The translations under genes and the position numbers were made by a program. The notes beneath the pieces were generated by a model. It had not been told where the DNA came from. It saw only the letters and a program-made list of their open reading frames with translations, and searched no databases. 64,000 nt of DNA, from contig NZ_QRBB01000001.1 in the NCBI RefSeq assembly GCF_003363135.1, forward strand, positions 1,524,501 through 1,588,500, written 5' to 3'. Below are positions 58,130 through 64,000 of this stretch, in pieces; position 1 is the first letter of the stretch; each line of letters opens with the position of its first letter. The stretch is from Alteriqipengyuania lutimaris (GTDB lineage Bacteria > Pseudomonadota > Alphaproteobacteria > Sphingomonadales > Sphingomonadaceae).

Positions 58130-59173
58130 ATGGCATCGGCAGGATCATCGAACGGCTCGGACCGCTTCCCCACCGGAGGGCATGCTTTTCCCCATCCCAG
58201 CCTGACCGGCATCGCGCAGCTGGAGCGGCACGAGATCCTCTACCTGCTGGCCGAGGCGGAGCAGTGGGTCGAATTCAACCGCCAGCCGGACAAGCACTGC
58301 GACCTGCTGTCGGGCATGACGATCATCAACGCCTTCTTCGAAAATTCCACGCGCACGCTGCTCAGCTTCGAGATCGCGGGCAAGCGGCTGGGCGCGGACG
58401 TGGTCAACATGCATGCCGCGCAATCGAGCGTGAAGAAGGGCGAGACGCTGCTCGACACCGCGATCACCCTGAACGCAATGCGCGCCGATGCGATCGTGAT
58501 CCGCCACGGATCGAGCGGCGCAGTCGACCTGATCGACGGCAAGGTCGATTGTCCCGTATTGAACGCAGGCGACGGCAGCCACGAACATCCCACGCAAGGC
58601 TTGCTCGACGCGCTGGCGCTGCGCCACGCGCTCGACGAACGGGGTGAGGGCGCGGAGGACTTTACCGGCCTCGTCGTGACGATCTGCGGCGACATCGCAC
58701 ATAGCCGCGTCGCGCGTTCGAATATCCTGTGCCTGCAGGCACTGGGTGCGAGCGTGCGGGTCTGCGCGCCGCCCGCGCTGATGCCTGCGGGGATCGAGAT
58801 GATGGGCGCGCGGCCCTATGTCGATTTCGACGCCGCGCTGGAGGGGGCGGACGTGGTGATGATGCTGCGGTTGCAGGCGGAGCGGATGAGTGGGCAATTC
58901 ATCCCCTCCACCCGCGAATATCACCACCTCTACGGGCTGACGCAGGAACGCTTGCGTCGCGCTGCGCCCGATGCGCTGGTGATGCATCCCGGCCCGATGA
59001 ACCGCGGGGTGGAGATCGACAGCGACGTGGCCGACATGCTCGACCGATCGATCATCACCCGACAGGTGGAGATGGGCGTGGCGGTGCGGATGGCGTGCCT
59101 CGACGTCCTCACCCGCCGTGCCCGCGGCCTGCCGGGCTGGGAACGCCCGCTGGGCGCGGGGCAGTGGCAGTGA
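58130..59173 (+). CDS. pyrB: aspartate carbamoyltransferase catalytic chain
   Basis: The second enzyme of pyrimidine synthesis, condensing aspartate with carbamoyl phosphate. The 347-residue protein has the carbamoyl-phosphate loop [20 protein letters not shown] (about residues 69-88), the [10 protein letters not shown] block (about 153), the 80s-type Ser/Lys loop [11 protein letters not shown], and the aspartate-side MLRLQAERM and [12 protein letters not shown] (about 285). The N-terminus carries about 20 extra residues. The dihydroorotase-like gene follows 10 nt later, as in bacteria whose ATCase assembles with a DHOase-like subunit. Confidence 0.95.
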   Translation: MASAGSSNGSDRFPTGGHAFPHPSLTGIAQLERHEILYLLAEAEQWVEFNRQPDKHCDLLSGMTIINAFFENSTRTLLSFEIAGKRLGADVVNMHAAQSSVKKGETLLDTAITLNAMRADAIVIRHGSSGAVDLIDGKVDCPVLNAGDGSHEHPTQGLLDALALRHALDERGEGAEDFTGLVVTICGDIAHSRVARSNILCLQALGASVRVCAPPALMPAGIEMMGARPYVDFDAALEGADVVMMLRLQAERMSGQFIPSTREYHHLYGLTQERLRRAAPDALVMHPGPMNRGVEIDSDVADMLDRSIITRQVEMGVAVRMACLDVLTRRARGLPGWERPLGAGQWQ

Positions 59174-59183
59174 GGGGTCGGCA

Positions 59184-60416
59184 ATGAAGCAGGGCCAGCC
59201 CCTTTCCTTCGTCAATGGCAGGATCGTGACTCCGGACGGCGTCGCCGAAGACGGCGCGGTCCGGATCGTCGACGGGAGGATCGCGGCTGTCGGTACGGAA
59301 GCGGCGCAGGACGGCGACGAGACGATCGACGCGAAAGGCAAGCTGGTGGTGCCGGGGCTCGTCGATCTCGGCGTCTTCGCGGTCGACAAGCCCGCGTTCC
59401 ATTTCGGCGGTATCAGCCGCGCGGCGCTGATGCCCGACCAGTCGCCGCCGCTCGATTTCCCCAGCCGCGTCAATTACATCGCGAAGAGCGGCAAGCCCGA
59501 TTTCTGGGTCCATCCGCTCGCCGCCGCGACCCGCGGACTGGAGGGCACCGAGCTCGCCGAAGTGGCGTTGATGCGCGAGGCGGGCGCGCGCGGGATCGCG
59601 ACCGGGCGGCGCTGGATCGCCGACAGCGGCGTGATGCTGCGCGTGCTGCGCTATGCCGCGATGCTCGATCTGGTGGTCGTCAGCCATGCCGAGGACAGCG
59701 GGCTGGCGGGCGATGCGGTCGCTACGGCGGGCGAGATGGCGACCCGGTTGGGCCTGCCGAGCGCACCTTCGGAAGCCGAAGCGCTCGCCGCAGCGCGCGA
59801 TATTGCGCTGGCAGAAATGACCGGCGCGCGGCTCCATCTGCGACAGGTGACGACGGCGGGGGCGCTGGAACTGGTGCGCGCGGCCAAGGCGCGCGGCGTG
59901 TCGGTCACCTCGGGCGTGACGCCGGCGCATTTTATGCTCTCGGATCTCGCGATAGGCGATTTCCGGACCTTCGGCCGGCTCTCGCCGCCGTTGCGCAGCG
60001 AGGATGATCGCCACGCGGTCATCGCAGCCATCGCCGACGGCACGATAGACGTGATCGCGAGCGGCCACGACCCGCGCGGGCCGGAAGACAAGCGCCTGCC
60101 GTTCAGCGATGCTGAGCCGGGCATGGCGGCGGCGGAAACGCTGCTTTCTACCACGCTGACGCTGGTCCGCGACGGAGTGATCGATTTCCCGCGCATGTGC
60201 GACCTGCTGGCGGGTGCGCCCGCACGGCTGCTGGGCGTCGAAGCAGGGGAAATCCGTGAAGGCTTCGAAGGCGATATCGCGCTGGTCGATCCGGAAAAGC
60301 CGTGGGTGGTCGACCGCCGCAAAATGGAGGCGACCGCCGACAACACGCCGTTCGACGGGCAGCCGATGCAGGGCCGTGTCCTCGGCCTGTGGAAGGGTGG
60401 CGTCAGGGTAGACTGA
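59184..60416 (+). CDS. pyrX: dihydroorotase-like protein lacking the metal site (PyrX type)
   Basis: A 410-residue amidohydrolase-fold protein of the dihydroorotase family. The HxH that binds zinc in active enzymes should follow PGLVDL, but the sequence there is PGLVDLGVFAVDKP, with no histidine pair. The catalytic DHAPH is replaced by SGHDPRG. It is therefore probably non-catalytic and structural, like PyrX (PyrC') of Pseudomonas, which holds the ATCase complex together. Its position directly after pyrB supports this. An active dihydroorotase must be elsewhere. ATG 59184 is preferred over an earlier in-frame start inside pyrB. Confidence 0.85.
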   Translation: MKQGQPLSFVNGRIVTPDGVAEDGAVRIVDGRIAAVGTEAAQDGDETIDAKGKLVVPGLVDLGVFAVDKPAFHFGGISRAALMPDQSPPLDFPSRVNYIAKSGKPDFWVHPLAAATRGLEGTELAEVALMREAGARGIATGRRWIADSGVMLRVLRYAAMLDLVVVSHAEDSGLAGDAVATAGEMATRLGLPSAPSEAEALAAARDIALAEMTGARLHLRQVTTAGALELVRAAKARGVSVTSGVTPAHFMLSDLAIGDFRTFGRLSPPLRSEDDRHAVIAAIADGTIDVIASGHDPRGPEDKRLPFSDAEPGMAAAETLLSTTLTLVRDGVIDFPRMCDLLAGAPARLLGVEAGEIREGFEGDIALVDPEKPWVVDRRKMEATADNTPFDGQPMQGRVLGLWKGGVRVD

Positions 60417-60425
60417 CGCCTTGCT

Positions 60426-61808
60426 TCAGCGGCTGGCGACGCGGCGTCCGGAATCTAGCGTGCCGGGAAGCGGCTTGCTCTCTTCCCATGCGATACATCC
60501 CTGACCGGCCTTCTTGACCGTGGCGCAAAGCGACCTGGCGCTGGTCGCGGCGAGATTGCCGGCGGAGAGGCGGTAGTAGATCTTGCCGCGCACCTTGGCG
60601 CGCGTGATCACCTGCTCGCGCCCGGCAACCTGCGGATAGCGCTCCGACAGGATGGCCCAGCCGCGCCTGGCGTCGGCCTCGCTGCCGTAGCTGCCCAGTT
60701 GGACGAGGTGCGAACCGCCTGCGAGGTCCTGCGACGAGGCAACGCGTGCCGTCGGCTTCGGCTCGGCCTTCGGGGCAGGCTGCGGGACCGCTGCCGCCAC
60801 TTGCGCCACGGCACGCGGCGGGGCCTTCTGCACCACCGGACTGCTCACGACGCGCGATGCGGCGACCGCATCGTCTTCGCCGAAAGCACTGCCGAAATCG
60901 CGCGGGGCGTTGTTCGCGCCCGCAGAGTTCGCGCCGACCGAGGGGTCGAGCGGTGGCAGGCTGCGGGTAGGAGCGCGCGAGGCGAGCAGATCGACCGCCG
61001 GCAATTCGCCCGATGCTGCGACGCGAGTGTCCGCAGCCGGGCGGCCCATGTCCGCCTTCGCGCCGGCCTGGGCAAGCAATTCGCCGGTGGCCGCAGCTGC
61101 GCCGAGCGCAAGGCGCGCGGGCATTCCGTCGTCGACCTGTGGCTGTACGCCGAGCAGGTTGGCGACGCGGATGGTATATTCCTCGGGCCGCGCGGTGCGG
61201 GCCCACGACGAGATGCGCTCATCGAGTTCGTCGGGCGCGACGTCCTGTGCCGCGATGATCCGCGCGGCTGCCCACTGGCCGCCGAGCGCATGTGCATAGG
61301 CGAGGTTCTGGCGCACGCGTGCGGTGTTCTGGCCCGCGCGCAACGCATTGCTCAGCACCTGTGCGCCCATCTCCGGATTGCCGGCGAGGGCGTAGGCGAG
61401 GCCGAGATCGGACGGCGCGATGACATCGCGCCATTCGCCCAGCGTCTCGAGCGCGGCCCGCTGTTCGCCGGTCGCGATCGCTGCGAGAACGAAGCCAAGC
61501 GCGGTCTGCGGACTAACGTCGCCCAGCACCAGCGCATCGTCGAAAGCCTGGAACGCGGATACGAAACGGCCTGCAGCGAGGTAGGACGATCCGAGTTCCG
61601 CCTTGGCAGCGGGATCGGACGGCGCAGCCAGGGCCGCAGCCTCTGCCAGAGCGACCGCCTTTTCGGTCTCGCCGTCGGCGCGCGCGGCAGCGGCATCCGA
61701 GGCCGATGCGCTGCGCGAACCGCCGATCCCGCCCGCACACCCGGTAAGGGCGAGCGCGGCGGTGGCGGTGGCTGCCAGCATGGCGTGCTTGATGGTAGGA
61801 CGGATCAT
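60426..61808 (-). CDS. TPR/SPOR-domain lipoprotein
   Basis: A 460-residue predicted lipoprotein: the signal peptide ends ALALTGC (Cys about 24). TPR-like helices span about residues 45-200 (AKAELGSSYLAAGRFVSAFQAF, NLAYAHALGGQWAAARII). A long Ala/Pro-rich linker follows, and a C-terminal SPOR domain (about 365-440) begins SHLVQLGSYGSEADARRGW. SPOR domains bind glycan strands lacking stem peptides at division sites. It follows the RHH/ParA pair on the same strand and converges on pyrX with a 9-nt gap. Confidence 0.87.
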   Translation of the reverse strand: MIRPTIKHAMLAATATAALALTGCAGGIGGSRSASASDAAAARADGETEKAVALAEAAALAAPSDPAAKAELGSSYLAAGRFVSAFQAFDDALVLGDVSPQTALGFVLAAIATGEQRAALETLGEWRDVIAPSDLGLAYALAGNPEMGAQVLSNALRAGQNTARVRQNLAYAHALGGQWAAARIIAAQDVAPDELDERISSWARTARPEEYTIRVANLLGVQPQVDDGMPARLALGAAAATGELLAQAGAKADMGRPAADTRVAASGELPAVDLLASRAPTRSLPPLDPSVGANSAGANNAPRDFGSAFGEDDAVAASRVVSSPVVQKAPPRAVAQVAAAVPQPAPKAEPKPTARVASSQDLAGGSHLVQLGSYGSEADARRGWAILSERYPQVAGREQVITRAKVRGKIYYRLSAGNLAATSARSLCATVKKAGQGCIAWEESKPLPGTLDSGRRVASR

Positions 61809-61813
61809 CGCAA

Positions 61814-62479
61814 TTATCCTTCTCGGGTTTGCCGCGACTGGACGCGGGCGACGAACTGATCGAGTTCGGGAATATCGGCCAGCATCGCGTCGAGCGCTTC
61901 GGTCACCAGCGCCTGCGCGCTGCGACCGGCCAGTGTGCAGGCCATTCGCAGTTTGAGATGGCGCTCCTGATCGAGCCGAAGGGTGAAAGCGGTCCGCTTG
62001 GCCTTCGGCTGGGGCCGCGCCGTCTCGACGGGGCGGGGGCGCGGCAGGCGGGGTGCCTTCGTGTTGATCGGAGTGACATTCTCGAATTCGTTATGGAGAG
62101 CCGCGCTTTCCGGTTCGGACTCGTCCACTGCCGTCGCGCTCGACGGGTTGGAAATGCTCGTTGCATGGCGGCCGAGCGGCGCGAAATTGTCCTCTGCCTC
62201 CTGGCTTTCCGCCCCCGGCGCGCCTGCATCCTCCGCTTGGGGAGTGATAGCGCCTGCACTCGAGGTCGAACCGCCCGCAGATTGCGCAGTGCCCTCGGGC
62301 GCATCGCCAAGGTCGTTCCAGCCGAGGTCTTCGAGCGCGTCCGGGGGTTCCGGATCGTGCGCCTGCGCGCCGTGCATCGTCCCGTCGATCATCGGCGACT
62401 GGCGACGCATGGCGGGTTTCGCGCCGCCCTTGCGGGCGAGCAGCGACGGCGACAGCGAGGCGTAATTCATGTCGCTCAT
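61814..62479 (-). CDS. RHH-like partner of the orphan ParA
   Basis: A 221-residue protein of unknown name. About the first 150 residues are acidic, Ala/Ser/Pro-rich and probably disordered. The C-terminal 65 residues (KRTAFTLRLDQERHLKLRMA, then AGRSAQALVTEALDAML) look like a ribbon-helix-helix DNA-binding domain. ATG 62479 is chosen (a second ATG is at 62470); the frame extends far upstream only as an antiparallel-frame shadow of ParA. It begins 11 nt after the ParA gene. The order ParA, RHH protein, SPOR protein suggests a positioning or division-linked module. Confidence 0.7.
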   Translation of the reverse strand: MSDMNYASLSPSLLARKGGAKPAMRRQSPMIDGTMHGAQAHDPEPPDALEDLGWNDLGDAPEGTAQSAGGSTSSAGAITPQAEDAGAPGAESQEAEDNFAPLGRHATSISNPSSATAVDESEPESAALHNEFENVTPINTKAPRLPRPRPVETARPQPKAKRTAFTLRLDQERHLKLRMACTLAGRSAQALVTEALDAMLADIPELDQFVARVQSRQTREG

Positions 62480-62490
62480 TTCAGGGCTAT

Positions 62491-63204
62491 CTATTGCGCA
62501 ATGCGACGGCCGAAGCCGCCCTGGCGGGGTGGATGCGGCATGTGGAGCGAAGTGCCCGGGGCGGAAAACACCGTTCGGCGGAAATTCTTTTCGAGACGGT
62601 CGGCGACGTAATTCCACAACGCCGCGACTTCGGCAGAGGAGCGGCAATCGGGATCGATTTCCATCACCGTGCGCCCGTCGATCATCGAGGCGGCGAAATC
62701 GGTGCGATGGTGGAGCGTGACGGGCGCGACCGTGCCGTGCTGGCTCAGCGCGACGGCGGCCTCCCCGGTGATCCGCGCCTTGGGCGTCGCGGCGTTGACC
62801 ACGAAGACCAGCGGCTTGGCCGCGCGTTCGCACAGGTCGACGGTGGCGCCCACGGCGCGCAGGTCGTGCGGGCTGGGGCGGGTGGGTACGACGATCAGCT
62901 CGGCGACAGAAATCACCGATTGGATCGCCATGGTGATCGCGGGCGGGGTGTCGATCACCGCCAGCTTGAAGCCCTGGCTGCGCAGGGTCTTGAGATCCAT
63001 GGCGAGGCGCGCCACCGTGGTCTGCGCGAAGGCGGGATAGTCTGCCTCGCGCTCGTTCCACCAGTCCGCCAGCGATCCTTGCGGATCGATGTCGATCAGG
63101 ACGACCGGGCCGGCGCCGGCGCGTTGCGCCTGCACGGAAAGGTGGCCAGACAGCGTGGTCTTTCCCGATCCGCCTTTTTGTGAAGCCAATGCCAATACCC
63201 GCAC
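62491..63204 (-). CDS. orphan ParA-family ATPase
   Basis: A 237-residue deviant-Walker-A ATPase. The P-loop is KGGSGKTTLS (about residues 10-19). Walker A' is VLIDIDPQGSLADWW (about 36-50), and Walker B is LAVIDTPPAI (about 80-89). GTG 63204 is chosen because it puts the P-loop at the normal distance and follows a GGGGGACT site; the frame extends to 63273 without ParA-like residues. No ParB or parS is visible nearby, and the partner appears to be the RHH-like protein, so it is not the chromosomal parAB locus. Confidence 0.88.
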   Translation of the reverse strand: MRVLALASQKGGSGKTTLSGHLSVQAQRAGAGPVVLIDIDPQGSLADWWNEREADYPAFAQTTVARLAMDLKTLRSQGFKLAVIDTPPAITMAIQSVISVAELIVVPTRPSPHDLRAVGATVDLCERAAKPLVFVVNAATPKARITGEAAVALSQHGTVAPVTLHHRTDFAASMIDGRTVMEIDPDCRSSAEVAALWNYVADRLEKNFRRTVFSAPGTSLHMPHPPRQGGFGRRIAQ

Positions 63205-63505
63205 GGGCCAAGTCCCCCAGAATGAATCCTCACCATGCGCAATCACGCCCTGATAGGGCTCGATGCAGTGCAATCTTTTACAGGATACCCTTTATTTAGG
63301 GTTAAACGTCACGCCGATGGTGAGGACAGCGGAAGAGCGCTGGGGATTGGCAAAAGGCGCGCTCGATCCCCGTTTTGCGTCGCGAAACGGGGCATTTGGC
63401 ACGCAGGCCGTGGCATGGCGGGACCTGCGATGGTAATTGGGCGTTAACCAGCTCGCGTTAGCGCGAGGCTGCATGATTGCGTTAGGCGTAGGAACGGGGA
63501 CCACC
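63205..63505. other. divergent intergenic region
   Basis: About 300 bases between the divergent ParA and Sel1-repeat genes. It should hold both promoters. No open frame with coding character or clear RNA structure is visible, and no motif is confident enough to call. Confidence 0.45.
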
Positions 63506-64000
63506 ATGACCAAGCGATACGGGCGCGATTTCGGCCTCAGGGCGGCATTTGCGGGTGTGCTCCTCACGTTTCCCGCACTGGCGCTCGCCGATGTGAACGC
63601 CGGCGTCGCCGCATGGCAGCAGGGCGATTACGCGACCGCCGTGGCGGAATGGCGCGGGCCTGCGAATGCGGGCGATGCCGATGCGCAGTTCAACATGGGC
63701 CAGGCCTACCGGCTCGGCCGCGGGGTGGAGCAGAACACCCGCCAGGCAGAGGTCTTCTATGCCAAGGCCGCGGCTCAGGGACATGCGAAGGCAGCCGACA
63801 ATCTCGGCCTGCTGCTGTTCCAGAACGGGCGCCGCGAGGATGCGATGCCCTACGTCGTCGATGCCGCGCAGCGCGGCGATCCCCGCGCCCAGTACCTCCT
63901 CGGCATCGCACACTTCAACGGCGACCTTGTGGAACGCGACTGGGTGCGTGCCTATGCGCTGCTGACGCTCGCCAATTCGGCGGGGCTTCCGCAGGCGGCC
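63506..64000 (+). CDS. Sel1-repeat periplasmic protein (5' part, cut by window end)
   Basis: The first 165 codons of a protein continuing past the window. The signal peptide ends ALALA-DVN (about residue 28). Sel1-like helical repeats follow: NAGDADAQFNMGQAYRLGRG, AKAAAQGHAKAADNLG and AAQRGDPRAQYLLGIAHFNG. A GGGGA ribosome-binding site precedes ATG 63506. In related bacteria such proteins often end in a SPOR domain, which would fit the SPOR/ParA block across the intergenic region, but the C-terminus is not visible here. Confidence 0.85.
   Translation, partial: MTKRYGRDFGLRAAFAGVLLTFPALALADVNAGVAAWQQGDYATAVAEWRGPANAGDADAQFNMGQAYRLGRGVEQNTRQAEVFYAKAAAQGHAKAADNLGLLLFQNGRREDAMPYVVDAAQRGDPRAQYLLGIAHFNGDLVERDWVRAYALLTLANSAGLPQAA

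Overview
The window is 64 kb of high-GC alphaproteobacterial chromosome. Several features point to Sphingomonadales, most likely an Erythrobacter/Qipengyuania-like member of the Erythrobacteraceae. These are an RcdA-type DUF1465 protein, PTS-Ntr enzyme I, a rodZ-cpoB-tilS run, a serS-surE pair, a DUF892/catalase/SRPBCC/ADH/SDR stress block, a TonB receptor paired with a lipoprotein, and a SPOR/RHH/ParA block. The taxonomic placement is inferred from gene content; no rRNA gene is present.

Layout. 1-18.9 kb is core chromosome: a BCCT osmolyte carrier, DUF4230, an MBL hydrolase, RcdA and two YdcH proteins, ptsP, rodZ-cpoB-tilS, an L,D-transpeptidase, a transglutaminase, rimO, DUF1761, a K+ channel, surE, serS and a sulfotransferase. 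19.1-23.6 kb carries a beta-rich lipoprotein and a large TonB-dependent receptor, separated by a long hairpin and preceded by 22-bp-periodic repeats.

23.97-37.3 kb is the most unusual part. It is a compact five-gene minus-strand operon (junctions of +1, -4, -4 and +20 nt). It encodes a soluble ComEC/Rec2-like metallo-beta-lactamase protein, a 1523-residue DUF6603-like protein, two large proteins I cannot assign (766 and 1203 residues) and a tail-fibre-like repeat protein. None has a visible signal peptide. Just upstream is a decayed 1.2 kb stretch containing the C-terminal end of a tyrosine recombinase. This operon is the best candidate for an undescribed system.

38.5-42.6 kb is a minus-strand chain of overlapping genes: a DUF892 ferritin-like protein, GT2, an acyl-CoA dehydrogenase-like protein, a PIG-L deacetylase and a NodS-like methyltransferase. 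It is divergent from a stress operon (42.9-47.6 kb) of large catalase, SRPBCC, Zn-ADH and SDR.

47.6-56 kb is a defence-type island ending at tRNA-Val(CAC). It holds gene remnants, an Apea-like HEPN protein, an RHH/PIN toxin-antitoxin pair, a Hachiman/AbpAB-like nuclease-helicase pair (hamA-hamB) and an excisionase-like HTH protein. hamB is interrupted near codon 49 by a frameshift in a six-C run.

56-64 kb returns to core genes: sppA, pyrB with a metal-site-deficient dihydroorotase-like partner (pyrX type), a SPOR/TPR lipoprotein, an RHH-like protein, an orphan ParA, and the start of a Sel1-repeat protein cut by the window edge.
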